Positions 11,800 to 24,061 of a stretch of 64,000 bases of DNA are shown here, piece after piece. Each line of letters begins with the position of its first letter. Within the stretch, counting starts at the first letter, position 1. The DNA comes from Ehretia macrophylla. Its lineage: Eukaryota > Streptophyta > Magnoliopsida > Boraginales > Ehretiaceae. The position numbers were made by a program, and so were the translations under genes. Where the stretch lies: positions 43,054,152 to 43,118,151 of the forward strand of contig CM075775.1 in assembly GCA_037974665.1 (NCBI GenBank), written 5' to 3'. Below the pieces are notes generated by a model that worked only from the letters and a program-made list of their open reading frames with translations, searched no databases and was not told where the DNA came from.

Positions 11800-12061
11800 G
11801 GTACGGATTGGTATACTGGAATTGATTTAAAAAGGAATGTAATGGGTTAAGGAATGAAATGATACTGAGAATAGAATGAACTTAGAAATGCAAATGACAT
11901 GCTTGGTATCTTTTAAGAATGATGAGTAGTAATGAGAATGCTTTGTCTAATATGACATGATTCCCATTTTATTATTATAGTATTAAAAATATAAGAGGAT
12001 TTTCCTTTTATTATTATATTTGGTATTATTATTGTTTTTATTTTTATCATTATTATTTTAC

Positions 12062-12138
<77 letters not shown>

Positions 12139-12302
12139 CTTTATTATTAATGTTATTATTATTATTGTAATTATTACTACTAATAATAAATATTTTTATT
12201 TTTATTTTTTAATTTTATTATTTTATTTATTTATTTATTATTATTATAACTTTTATTTTTATTTTATTTTTAGTTTTTACTTTTATTTTTATAATAATAA
12301 TA

Positions 12303-12336
<34 letters not shown>

Positions 12337-12663
12337 TATTATTATTTAATAATAATTAGTATTGTAAAATAGTAATTATTATTATATTTCTTAATTATTA
12401 TTATTGTTATTTTTATTATTATTTTTTGTTATTATTATTATTATCAAAATATGGGGGTATAGTAGTCAAGTTCATTCCTAAATGTATGAGAATTACCCAT
12501 TCTTATGTGTTTACTCTGGAATGACTATTCCCATATACGCGAGAATGATATTACTTTGAGAATGAGATTCACAGGTTCATTCTTTTATACCAAGCATGAG
12601 AATCAAAAAGAGTTGAAAATGTCATTCCATTCCAAACCTCATTCTTGTATACCAATCGTTACC
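11800..12663. mobile_element. Complete Tourist-like MITE with ATT microsatellite core, TSD TAA
   Basis: An 864-bp non-coding element flanked by TAA (11797-11799 and 12664-12666). The left tip is GGTACGGATTGGTATACTGG; the reverse complement of the right tip is GGTAACGATTGGTATACAAG, a clear terminal inverted repeat. Subterminal arms are also inversely related (GAATG-rich blocks on both sides). The middle (12062-12435) is almost pure ATT/AAT and ATTTT repeat that can fold on itself. The 3-bp duplication and GG-N-GATTGGTAT tips suit PIF/Harbinger. A partial second copy opens the window. The long open frame across the repeat encodes mainly Ile and is not a gene. Confidence 0.82.
12063..12138 (+). 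repeat. (ATT)n microsatellite
   Basis: About 25 uninterrupted ATT units in the centre of the MITE, followed by more degenerate ATT/ATTTT repeats and an oppositely oriented AAT run near 12289-12345. Such a tract is prone to length change. Confidence 0.95.
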
Positions 12664-12838
12664 TAAGATATACACAACACGATACTAGTCCAGTAAAAAA
12701 GACACAACACAACACTATACTCAGCTCACTGATCAGTGATCAGTGAATTAAATGGACCTACAAAGTTTGCATAATTATTTGACCAAAAAACAAATTGCAT
12801 AATTCCAGCGTTGGCAGAGGCATATGCTCGGGACAATG

Positions 12839-15388
12839 TGTGACGACCGAGAACCTCTTCATAATCATTTTAAATTGTTGAACGTCTTATTTGAGCATTA
12901 AATGTACATTTATTCAATTTTTAGCATAAGACACTATTCATAAGAAAAATTTACTGTTTAATTTTTCTGAAACTGTATTTTTCTCCTGTCATATATCATG
13001 TAGGAAGAATGTGAAAAATATTATTTTGTATATTTAATGTTGGGAGTATGCATTTAGAAAATAGTTTTCGTCTTGAATGAATAGTGTTATGAAAAAATAG
13101 TAACTTTTTGTAGAATTTTTATTTGGGCTTCTAGTGAATTAGCTAGACTTTGGACTTTTATTAGACCCTTAAATATATTTAATTAGATCCAATTTACTAA
13201 CTCAAACCCATTATTTTCTTAGTCTATTAGTTATATAACATAATAAGAGCCAAAACAAAAACAAAAAAAAGAGGAGAAAAGCTAGAATTACAGTAGCAAA
13301 TCCGAAAATGGCATAAGAGGAGAATTTCTTCATCAAACCTTGGAGTTGAGCTCTTAGCTTGCTTAGGAAGGATTCTAGAGCATCTAGGGCCTCCACCACC
13401 TTGCCTACATCTTCATACAAGTGAGGGAGTTGTATTTTTATAATTATTAAAGTTTATGTTCATATATTGAAAATTTTGATTTGTTGATTATTGCTATAAT
13501 ACTTGTTATAAATGCTTAATATGTGTTTATTAAAGCCTATAGAGTAGACTTTTAAAGGTTGTTAACAAATTTTATGGTAGAATGCATAGATTGATTGAAA
13601 GAGATGATGAATAATGCAGTGAATAGTGAAATCCAAAAATTTAAGATTTTATTTTATATAATTTGTTAATTAGATTGAATTGAGGCTTCTTTTAGGTGCT
13701 TTAGACATTAGTGAAACTAGACAAAGACTCACGTGAGGTTGAATTACCCAAAAATAAGTTAAAATGTAAAATTTGTTAACTTTAAAAAGGGAACTTTTCT
13801 CGTTGTGCAATCCGGGTGTGTTTGGGCTATGGTTTGGGTATCCTTGGAGTAAGGAAGCACTTTTAGTGCTTTCGTTACGTGAAAATGTGGTTCGATTAGT
13901 ATAGTTGTAGTTCAAACCCGCTCGGGGCCTTCCCAAGCTTTAACTTCTAAAATTGATTTTTATGATCTTAATAAGTGTCTTTGAGCTTAATTAAGAATAT
14001 AGTATGATTAGGATGTGGTTTCGAAACTTTGAAACGTGCAGAGGAGAAAGAAATCTTGGTTAAAGAAAGGGAAAAAGTAGTTTTTAGCCATTCTTGTTGC
14101 ATTGAGAACTTGTTGTTGAGTTGATTTGTATTGTATTGACTATCCAAAGTATAATGAAGTTAATTGAGTTGATTGTGAGGAATGATTTGGTTGATTGCTA
14201 CTTTTAATTCTCTAAAGCCAATTCATGCTATTGTGAACTTATATTGTGCATATATGTGAGGGCGGCCTACTTTATCGACTCTCTTATGTGTTATTTGATA
14301 TCTTGAATGCTTATGACTTGTTTCGGGGTTGCACAACCTTATCGGACATGGTAGCGTCGAGAAACACAGGCGGCATCGGGCTTGCCGTGCTCCCTTGACT
14401 ACTATGGTGCCTATTCCCTTCTCGCTGAGGCATACTCTACTACCCCAGAGACATGGTTCACCTGTTGGGCATGGACCTACCTCAGGAGAAAGAGTCGTAA
14501 GATAGGATATATCTAGAGTATCCCAACTTATTGGTGTATAGGTTTGCCGGCACTTGCGTAAAGATCGTGGCTCGTAGTTCGAGATCGAAGACTTGAAGTG
14601 GAACCGTATGCTTTTTAATGTGGTTAATTACTTGACTATTGATCTTGTTGTTTTATGTTATATATGACTTCCTGTGATTGCATATCATATTGCACGCCCC
14701 GGTATGCTGCATCACTTCCCTCACTGAGTAACTTAGGTTACTCATTCCTCATTTTAATATGTTATAGGGGCAGTTAGAATAACTACCTTGAGTGCCGTAT
14801 TGCGGGTTGCCTATCGCGCTGAGGTTGGATGCCTACATGTGAATTGTGTGAAGTTGTTATTATATGATCTACTTTGAAGCTTGGCCTTGTATGTATTTGT
14901 TAGTCTTGAAGGAGTTTGTGTCGTAATTTAAAGTTTAAGCTTGTGTTATTGGTAGTTGGGATGTAATATTTGAAGTTAGGCTTTACCGCTTTGAATGCAT
15001 GCTTGTGTGGACGATGAAAACTAATTAGTTGGTTGGACACAAATTATAAGAAAGCTTGTTTGTTAATATAGAGTGGTATGATAAGTGGATTAAAAAGATA
15101 AAATTTCAATGGGTTTAATTTTGTATGCTTATGTGATATGTTGTTGGGTTCCAAGGCTCGGATAGTCTTGAAGAGCTAGTTGGCTTTATGAATCTTGTAA
15201 ATTAGGTTGTATGAATGGTTGATTGTGGTTCAAGACTTGTATGTGATTATTGGCAGGTTTCTATATAGTCCTATATATAGGGAAAATTCCGTCCATGTTT
15301 TCTAAAATTTCATGCCCGGGGTTTGGAATTCGGTGAGAATAGCATGCTAAATAGGAGTCACGGTCTCGTGAGGGATCGGAGTGTTACA
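12839..15388 (+). repeat. 5-prime LTR of LARD-like element
   Basis: 2550 bp, TG...CA. It is unusually long for a 572-bp interior. Open frames inside it on the minus strand (for example about 13211-13420, ending in a hydrophobic stretch) recur at matching places in the partner LTR simply because the LTRs are copies. Confidence 0.9.
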
Positions 15389-15960
15389 GAAGTGGTATCA
15401 GAGCTTAGCTAGTTAGCTAGGCGCAAGCCGGGATAAGGTCTTTGGCTTGTAGGGTAGTGGCCTTAGTGTCAATGTGTTTAGAAAGTGTATGTGCATGTCT
15501 TATGTGATAAGAGAATTAATGTGATCAACATGTTTTATTTGTTGAGTGAACTAGTTGTGGTTTATGTGCTTGTGTGATATGTGGAATGGATGTGGTTAAC
15601 GTGCTTGATGTGTTTATATGTTCAATGTGTTTATGTGATTAATGCGAGCTATGTGATTAACGTGCCTTGTGTAAATTATGTGCTTTGTGTACTTGAGTGC
15701 TTGATATGCTTTATATGACTAATGTAAATATGTGATTAACTTGTTTTATTTGAAGTTGTTGTTTAAATGACTTAGTAGTTTATAATTTGTGTATGTGAAC
15801 TTGTTGCTTATGTGACTTTGCTTGTTATAAATTGTTAACGTGATCAATGTGTTTTATGTGTTAAGCATATTTACGTGAAATAATGTGTTTTATGTATAAG
15901 GGTAACTCGCTTGTATGTGTAAGAAATTGCGAGGACGCAATTTTTGTAAGGAGGGGAGAG
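15389..15960 (+). other. Non-coding interior with PBS and polypurine tract
   Basis: Begins GAAG then TGGTATCAGAGC and ends in AAGGAGGGGAGAG. Between them is a TG-rich sequence with many short repeats of the kind 'TGTGATTAAC' and 'GTGTTTTATGTG' (15500-15900). No protein similarity was seen. Confidence 0.85.
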
Positions 15961-18509
15961 TGTGACGACCGAGAACCTTTTTATATTCATTTTAAATTGT
16001 TGAACGTTTTATTTGAGTATTAAATGTACATTTATTCAATTTTTAGCGTAAGACACTATTTATAAAAAAAATTTACTGTTTAATTTTTCTGAAACTGTAT
16101 TTTTCTCCTGTCATATATCATGTAGGAAGAATGTGAAAAATATTATTTTGTGTATTTAATGTTGGGAGTATGCATTTAGAAAATAGTTTTCGTCTTGAAT
16201 AATAGTGTTACGAAAGAATAGTAACTTTTTGTAGAATTTTTATTTGGGCTTCTAGTGAATTAGCTAGACTTTGGACTTTTATTAGACCCTTAAATATGTT
16301 TAATTAGATCCAATTTACTAACTCAAATCCATTATTTTCTTAGTCTATGATTTATATAACATAATAAGAGCCAAAACAAAAACAAAAAAAAAAGGAGAAA
16401 AGCTAGAATTACTGTAGTAAATCCGAAAATGGCATAGGAGGAGAATTTCTTCATCAAACCTTGGAGTTGAGCTCTTGGCTTGCTTAGGGAGGATTTTAGA
16501 GCACCTAGGAGCTTCACCACCTTGCCTACATCTTCATACAAGTGAGGGAGTTGTATTTTTATAATTATCAAAGTTTATGTTCATATATTGAAATTTTTGA
16601 TTTGTTGATTATTTCTATAATAGTTGTTATAAATGCTTAATATGTGTTTATTAGAGCCTATAGAGTAGACTTTTAAAGGTTGTTAACAAATTTTATGATA
16701 GAATGCATAGATAGATTGAAAGAGATGATGAATAGTGAAGTAAATAGTGAAATCCAAAAATTTAGGATTTTTTTTTTTATAATTTGTTAATTAGATTGAA
16801 TTGAGGCTTCCTTTAGGTGCTTTAGACATTAGTGAAACTAGACAAAGACTCGTGTGAGATTGAATTACCCAAAAATGAGTTAAAATGCAAAATTTGTTAA
16901 CTTTAAAAAGGGGACTTTTCTCGTTGTGCAATCCGGGTGCGTTTGGGCTATGGTTTGGGTATCCTTGGAGTAAGGAAGCACTTTTGGTGCTTTCGTTACG
17001 TGAAAATGGGGTTCGATTAGTATAGTTGTAGTTCAAACCCGTTGGGGGCCTTCCCAAGCTTTAACTTCTAAAATGGATTTTTATGATCTTAATAGGTGTC
17101 TTTGGGCTTAATTAAGAATATAGTATGATTAGGATATGGTTTGGAAACTTTGAAACGTGCATAGGAGAAAGAAATCTTGGTTAAAGAAAGGCGAAAAGTA
17201 GTTTTTAGCCATTCTTGTTGCATTGAGAACTTGTTGTTAAGTTGATTTGTATTGTATTGACTATCCAAAGTATAATGAAGTTAATTGAGTTGATTGTGAG
17301 GAAAGATTTGGATGATTGCTACTTTTAATTCTTTAAAGCCAATTCGTGCTATTGTGAACTTATATTGTGCATATATGTGAGGGCGGCCTACTTTGTCGAC
17401 TCTCTTATGTGTTATTTGATATCTTGAATGCTTGTAACTTGTCTCGGGGTTGCACAACCTTATCGGACATGGTAGCGTCGAGAAACACGGGCGACATCGG
17501 GCTTGCCATGCTCCCTCGACTACCATGGTGCCTATTCCCTTCTCACTGAGGCATACTCCACTACCCCAGAGGCGTGGTTCACCTGCTGGGCATGGACTTA
17601 CCTCGGGAGAAAGGGTCGTAGGATAGGGATACATCCGGAGTATCCCAACTTATTAGTGTATGGGTTTGCCGGCACTTGCGTAAAGTTCGTGGCTCGTGAT
17701 TCGAGATCGAAGACTTGAAGTGGAACCATATCCTTTTTAATGTGGTTAATTACTTGACCATTGATCTTGTTGTTTTATGTTATATATGACTTCCTGTGAT
17801 TGCATATCATATTGCACGCCCGGGTTTGCTGCATTACCTCCCTCACTAAGTAACTTAGGTTACTCATTCCTCATTTTAATATGTTACAGGGGCAGTTAGA
17901 ATAACTACCTTGAGTGCCCTGTTGTGGGTTGCCTATCGCGTTGAGGTTGGATGCCTACATGTGAATTGTGTGAAGTTGCTAATATATGATCTACTTAAAG
18001 CTTGGCCTTGTATGTATTTGTTAGGCTTGAAGGAGTTTGTGTCGTAATTTAAAGTTTAAGCTCGTGTTATTGGTAGTTGGGATGTAATATTTGAAGTTAG
18101 GCTTTACCGCTTTGAATGCATGCTTGTGTGGATGATGAAAACTAATTAGTTGGTTGGACACAAATTATAAGAAAGCTTGTTTGTTAATATAGAGTGGTAT
18201 GATAAGTGGATTAAAAAGATAGAATTTCAATGGGTTTAATTTTGTATGCTTGTGTGATATGTTGTTGGGTTCCAAGGCTCGGATGGTCTTGATGAGCTAG
18301 TTGGCTTTATGAATCTTGTAAACTAGGTTGTATGAATGGTTGATTGTGGTCCAAAACTTGTATGTGATTATTGGTAGGTTTCTATATAGTCCTATACATA
18401 GGGGAAACTCCGTTCATTTTTCCTAAAATTTCATGCCCGGGGTTTGGAATTGGGTGAGAATAGCATGATAAATAGGAGTCACGGTCTCGTGAGGGATCGG
18501 GGCGTTACA
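15961..18509 (+). repeat. 3-prime LTR of LARD-like element
   Basis: 2549 bp, collinear with the 5-prime LTR, followed directly by the CAATG duplication. The near-equal length and high similarity of both LTRs argue against major rearrangement since insertion. Confidence 0.9.
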
Positions 18510-18514
18510 CAATG

Positions 18515-18981
18515 TACCTCCACCCTTGCCTAAAACATGTAAAGAAATTATTTGACCAAAGATAAATGTTACTAATTGAGATTTAATAGAAATTGTAGAA
18601 ATTTGATGGTGGGTAATGGTAGTGTTGAGGGAAGAAGATGATGTGTTCGTTTGGTGAGTTGTGTATGTGTATATAGGTGTTGGATGTATGGGTATGTGGA
18701 AGTAGGTCTTGTGCATATGTGTTAGATATGGAAGCTAGTGTGTGTGTATGTGTTGTTCATGTGTATAAAAGTGTAGTTTACATGTGAATGTGAAGGTGTA
18801 GTGTGTGTGTGTGTTCAAATCCGGTGTTTGCATGTGTGTTGTTTTGTGAAGAAGCTAGTGGTGGTGTTCCATTAGTGAGGGGTGTGCAAGTTAGCTATAT
18901 GTTTATGAGTTATGTAACCTGTTGTGGTGAGCCCAGAGAATCTGAGAGCAAATGGGCCTTAACACGCATGTGTATAAAATT
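18515..18981. other. TG-rich spacer between two LTR elements
   Basis: This stretch separates the LARD-like and copia elements. It is rich in TGTG/TATG repeats (18650-18850), with no gene or element end recognised. It continues the sequence interrupted by the LARD-like insertion. Confidence 0.5.
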
Positions 18982-19283
18982 TGTTGAATAATGGGCCGTA
19001 TTTGTTAAATATGCTTAATGGGCATATAGGTCTAAAACCTAATAGAGATAAGATTGCCTACAATTATATCTCTTGTTATTTGTATTAGGTGTGACAAATC
19101 TTGACTGCATACACGAGAGGATTGGTGAGGCATTGTAAGAGGGTCCTCTTGTACTACTTTCATCATAGTGAAATTATTCTCCTACCACCCGTGGACGTAG
19201 GCTTAGGCCGAATCATGTAAATTCTTATGTTCGTTTTAAATTTCTTATTTCTATGCGTGATCATCTTACACTATCTTAACAAA
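18982..19283 (+). repeat. 5-prime LTR of copia element
   Basis: 302 bp, TGTTGAATAA...TCTTAACA. It is followed two bases later by a PBS-like TGGTATCGAGAG. It shares its whole length with 24062-24361. Confidence 0.9.
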
Positions 19284-19869
19284 CTGGTATCGAGAGATAG
19301 GTTGAGGGTGGATTAATGCGCAAATCAACTTTGTGAAGAAAAAGACCCAGAAAGCTTGTGAAAAACAATAAAATTTTTCATGAGCAAAACCTAACAAATC
19401 GTATATGGTTGGACTCGTCTCGTCGCAAGGATTCTAACCGTGGTAATCACGCATCCCAAAACTCGTTGAAAAAATTGTAAAAGAGGAAAAATCGAAGTGG
19501 GTCTTGTTGGAGTAGTTTTCATCGGAGTTGGTCTCGTGAAGTGTGAAACATATCAAAAGCTTCGTCTTGGAGAAATGAGTCTTTTGGTGGTGGTTTCGTG
19601 GCAATCGGAGTTCGGACGATGCCGAAATCGCAAGATAAAGGTTCTGAAATGGCGAGGTGGTGGGGGTATGTTTCAGGTAATTTGATCGGCCTGTAGATAA
19701 GGTGGTTCTGGTCGTCGGAGTTTGGAGAACGTGGTGGTGCCATCGTTGAACAGATCTGACGGCTGGATCATTGTATACATGCGAATCGGTTCGGTGGTGT
19801 TGGTGACAGGTTTGAGCTGTTTGATTATTTCTTGAGCAGAACAGTGAACAAAAAAAAAAGGAGAAAGAG

Positions 19870-19947
19870 TTGACTAGATCGTTGACCGGGGCTTGACCGA
19901 GCCGTTGACCAAGGGTTGACTTTGACTAGGGTTGACCAAAATTGACC
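19870..19947 (+). promoter_or_regulatory. Cluster of eight TTGAC (W-box-like) motifs in the copia leader
   Basis: Within 78 bp of the untranslated leader there are eight copies of TTGAC, five of them TTGACC. TTGACC/T is the core of the W-box bound by WRKY factors. It may make the element stress- or pathogen-responsive, as reported for Tnt1-type elements, or be a simple degenerate hexamer repeat. Function is inference. Confidence 0.45.
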
Positions 19948-20041
19948 AGTGTATTCCCAAGATTTTTGGACGTGCTAAATCCAAATTCACAGTCTATTTT
20001 ATCAAATTCTAGCTTGAAGTTTGTATTTTGAGTAAATCAAG

Positions 20042-20888
20042 ATGGCTACAACCTCAGGAAAGTTTGAAATTGAAAATCTTGATAGGAAAACTAGTTTCAG
20101 CTTATAGAGGATCATATTCAGGGCTTTCATGGTGATGCAAGGACTTTGGAAAGTCATCGAGGAAAAGGTCCCGAAGGAGCTGAAAACAGAGGAGAAACAA
20201 GAGTTGGAAGATAGAGCTATTAGTGCAACACAAATGAGCATGTCAAATGATGTGTTGCAGGAAATTACTAAAAAGGCTACGACAGTCGAGGCTTGGGAGG
20301 CTCTAAAGAAGCTATATGCATCACAATATCTTACAAATCGCCTCTACCTGAAAAATAGATTATACAATCTCAAAATGAAATAAGGTACATCCATTAAAGA
20401 ACACCTTGATGAGTTTAATTCGATTATTATGGCAATGAAAGACATTAGCTTTAAAATAGAAGATGAAGATCAAGCTATTATTTTGTTATGCTTTTTACCG
20501 CCTTCATATTCGAATTTTGTGGATACTCTATTGTACGGTACGGATAAGATTAGTTTGGAGGATGTGAATTCTTCACTTAAATCCAAAGATCTTCAGAAAC
20601 ATTTTCCAGACAATAGAGAGGAAGTCCATGGAGAGGGTTTGGTAAGTAGAGGAAGAACACAAAATAGAGAGGGATCTTCAGGAAAGAAAAAAGGAAAGTC
20701 AAGATCAAAATCAAGAGCTAGACAGGTCCGCTATTATGAGTGTGGAGAAAAGGGTCACATTAAGAAATATTGTACAAAGAAAAATAAGGGTAAAAAGATT
20801 GAGAATTCAGCAAATGTAGTGGATAATGTTAGTTATCATGGAGAGAGTTCTAGTGGTGCTGGAGATATTTTGTCTGTCAGTGTAGGGT
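20042..20888 (+). mobile_element. Copia gag region (fossil)
   Basis: Gag capsid-type sequence (KFEIENLDRKTSF near the start; ISATQMSMSNDVLQEI; VEAWEALKKLYASQY; LCFLPPSYSNF), then a basic linker and a single CCHC zinc knuckle (YYECGEKGHIKKYC). This is the usual order for plant copia gag. The region is broken. Confidence 0.85.
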
Positions 20889-23800
20889 AATGGCAAAATC
20901 AGTGGATTCTTGACACAGGTGCCACATTCCACATGTGTCCTAGGAGGGATTGTTTTTCTACTTATTCTAAGAAGAGTGGGAAAGTTTTTCTATGTAATGA
21001 CCTCACACTAGAGGTGGTTGAAACCGGCATTGTGAATATCAAGATGTTTGATGGTATTACTAGATCTCTCGAGTATTGGCATATCCTGGAGCTGAAAAAG
21101 AATCTGATTTTTCTTGGTCATCTAGATTCTCATGGGTACAAATTTCATAGTGAGAATGGAGTTCTTAAAGTGACAAAGGGTTCCATTTTGTTCTTGAAAA
21201 GGAACTTGACAGGTGGACTATATGTTCTTCAAGGAAGTACAGTCATAGGTGTTGCAACTGTTGCATCTAAGAACAATGATAATGACACTACACGGTTGTG
21301 GCATATGAGAATGGGCCACATGAGCGAGAAGGGACTGACATAACTGAGCAAGAGGGATTTGCTTTGTGGGCAGAAGACAAGAAAGCTCGATTTCTGCGAG
21401 CATTGTATCTTCTGAAAATAGACTAGAGTGAAGTTCAGTAAGGCAACAGAGACAACCAAAGGTACACTTGACTACATTCATTCTGATCTTTGGGGTCCTA
21501 ATAAAGTTCTTTCTAAGGGTGGTGCTAGGTACTTCATCACTTTTATTGATGCATTTTCTCAGAGGGTTTGGGTGTCTTTTCTAAAAACAAAGGATGAAGC
21601 TTTTCCCACTTTTGTCGAGTGGAAGATGTTGGTCGAGAAGCAGAGTGGAAAACAAGTTAAGCGTCTTAGGACTGACAATGGGTTGGAATATTGCAATAAA
21701 GAGTTTGATGGGTTCCGCAATAAACAAGGCATTGTGAGACACTCCACATGCACAGAGAATCCACAACATAATGGAGTTGTAGAACACATGAACATGACTC
21801 TTTTAGAGAGAGCTCGATGGATGTATGCTCTCTCATGCTGGGTTGAAGCAGTCAGTACAGCATGCTACTTAGTGAATCGGTCTCCATCTACAGCTATTGG
21901 GTTGAAGACTCCTATCGAGTTATGATTTGGTAAACCTGCTGATTACTCTCAATTGAGGGTGTTTGGTTGTCCTGCATATGCTCCGTGAAGGATGAAAAGC
22001 TTGAGCCAAGGGAAAAGAAATGCATATTCCTAGGCTATGCATCTGGACTGAAAGGGTATAGGTTGTGGTGCACATATAAGAAGACTCCATGGTTTCTCAT
22101 CAGTATAGATGTCACATTTCATGAGTCTGCTTCACTAGACCGGGAGAAGGAGAAGGCAGTAGCTGATTTAGACCAGGGTGTCAAAGAGCAGGTGGAGCTA
22201 CAAGTTGATGCTCTAGATGTTCCATGCAGTAGCAGTAGTCCAGTTCAGACGACTCAACAAATTGAGGTACATGAGGAGGATATACCTGAGGAACAACAAT
22301 ACAGTATTGCCAGTGGGAGACAGAGGAGACAGATCAGAGAACCTCAGAGGTATGGATATGCTGATATAGTAGCTTATGCTTTGTCAGTTGCAGAGACGAT
22401 TGAGGTACATGAGCTGAGTTACTATAGAGAGGCCATATCTAATACAAATGCAGCTCAGAGGATAGGTGCCATGAGTGAAGAGATAGAGTCTCTTCAAAAG
22501 AATCAGACTTGGGAGCTTGTGAAATTGCTTGAGGGACAACGTGTTGTTGGGTGCAAATGGGTTTTTCAAGAAAAAGAAAGGTACTCCAGGGGTTGAAGGA
22601 CCACGATACAAGGCTCGTCTGGTAGCTAAGGGTTATACTCAAAGGGAGGGTGTTGACTTTAATGAAGTGTTCTCTCCGGTTGTGAAACATAGTTCTATCA
22701 GAGTATTGTTTGTCTTGGTTGTTTTTCATTACTTAGAGCTTGAGCAGCTTGATGTGAAGACTGCATTCTTACATGGTGATCTTAAAGAGCAGATTTACAT
22801 AAGTCAGCCAGAGGGGTACATTGTTCCAGGAAAAGAGAACTATGTTTGCAAACTAAAAAAATCCTTGTATGGGTTGAAACAATCACCTCGGCAGTGGTAT
22901 AAAAGGTTTGACTCTTTTATGACAGGTTCTGGATACACTAGGAATACTTACGATAGTTGTGTGTATTTCAGGAAGCTTCCAGATGGTTCAATGGTATACT
23001 TATTGTTGTAAGTTGATGACAAGCTTATTGCTGCTAAAAGTATGTTTGACATTGATAAATTGAAAAACCAGCTTGGTGATGAGTTTGAAATGAAGAAATC
23101 TTGGAGCAGTTAAGAACATTCTTGGTATAGAGATTCACAGGGATAGAAGCGTGGGAAAATTGTTTTTGTCCCAACAGAGATATGTTGAGAAAGTGCTTAA
23201 GCATTTTGGTATACATGAGGCTAAGTCTGTGAGTACTCCACTTGTAGCTCATTTAAAATTATCTACTGACTTATCACCTAAGACTGAGAAGGAGGTGGAG
23301 TACATGTCTCGGGTTCCATATTCAAGTGTTGTTGGTAGTCTTATGTATGCCATGGTATGTACTTGGCCTGATATTTCATATGTAGTTAGTGGTGTTAGCA
23401 GGAATATGTCGTCGTCTGGAAAGGAACATTGGAATGCAGTGAAATGGATCCTCAGATATCTACGGGGCACTACAGATATTGGTTTGATATTTAGCAGGAT
23501 AACTGAAGATTGTGCTAGTCTTGTGGGTTATTCTGACTCAGATTTCGCGGGTGATCTTGATAAAAGACGATCTTTGACAGTTACTTGTTTACTCTCTCTG
23601 GGTGTGCTATCAGTTGGAAAGTGACATTACAATCCACAGTTGCATTGTCTACTACTAAGGCAGAATATATGGCAGTTGCAGAAGCGGTGAAAGAGGCTAT
23701 ATGGTTGCATGGTCTGGTTCGTGATCTTGGACTGCAGCAAGATAGGAGTGTTGTCTTTTGCGATAGTTAGAGTGCAATTCATCTGACTAAAAATTAGATG

Positions 23801-23989
23801 TACCATGAGAAGACAAAACACATTGATGTCAGGTGTCATTTTATTAGAGATGTTGTGTCACACGGTATCGTATCAGTGCAAAAGATTTCTACCCATAAGA
23901 ATCCAGCAGATATGATGACCAAGGTAATTCCCGTAACCAAGTTCAGGCACTGCTTGGACTTGGTTGGTGTTTGTAGTATGCAGCAGTGA
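20889..23989 (+). mobile_element. Copia pol region (fossil)
   Basis: Protease with the DTG active-site motif (WILDTGATFHMCP, about 20900), the pre-integrase zinc-binding region and the integrase core (SDLWGP, FITFIDAFS, LRTDNGLEYCN, ENPQHNGVVEHMN; about 21300-22100). Then a spacer, reverse transcriptase (YKARLVAKGYTQREGVDFNE, VKTAFLHGDL, SLYGLKQSPRQWYKRFDSF, with the VDD box near 23010; about 22480-23250) and RNase H ([33 protein letters not shown]; about 23480-23980). The whole region is broken in several places. Confidence 0.88.
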
Positions 23990-24061
23990 GCCCAGTGGGG
24001 GCATTTTGGCAGTAGGGGAGATGTATGATGATTGGAGCAAATACGGTCCAAGGTGGAGATT

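Larger units (their letters stand above)
12839..18509 (+). mobile_element. LARD-like non-coding LTR retrotransposon, TSD CAATG
   Basis: A structurally whole element of 5671 bp: 5-prime LTR 12839-15388, interior 15389-15960, 3-prime LTR 15961-18509, with perfect 5-bp duplications CAATG (12834-12838 and 18510-18514). LTRs start TGTGACGACC and end GTTACA. A primer-binding site, TGGTATCAGAGC (15393-15404), matches initiator Met-tRNA, and a polypurine tract AAGGAGGGGAGAG (15948-15960) precedes the 3-prime LTR. The 572-bp interior encodes no gag or pol, so mobility would have required proteins from a partner element. A hand comparison over the first 260 bp of the LTRs gives about 5% difference, so it is fairly young. 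LTR length and PBS suggest derivation from a Ty3/gypsy chromovirus (Tekay/Del-like) lineage, which is inference. Confidence 0.9.

Noticed and set aside
12020-12349. Open frame of 109 codons on the plus strand
   Set aside because: It is a translation of the ATT microsatellite (mainly Ile and Phe) inside the MITE, not a gene.
13670-17057. 88-codon minus-strand frames in both LARD LTRs (13670-13936 and 16791-17057)
   Set aside because: The two frames are copies because the LTRs are; the sequence has no recognisable family, and conservation is explained by recent common origin.
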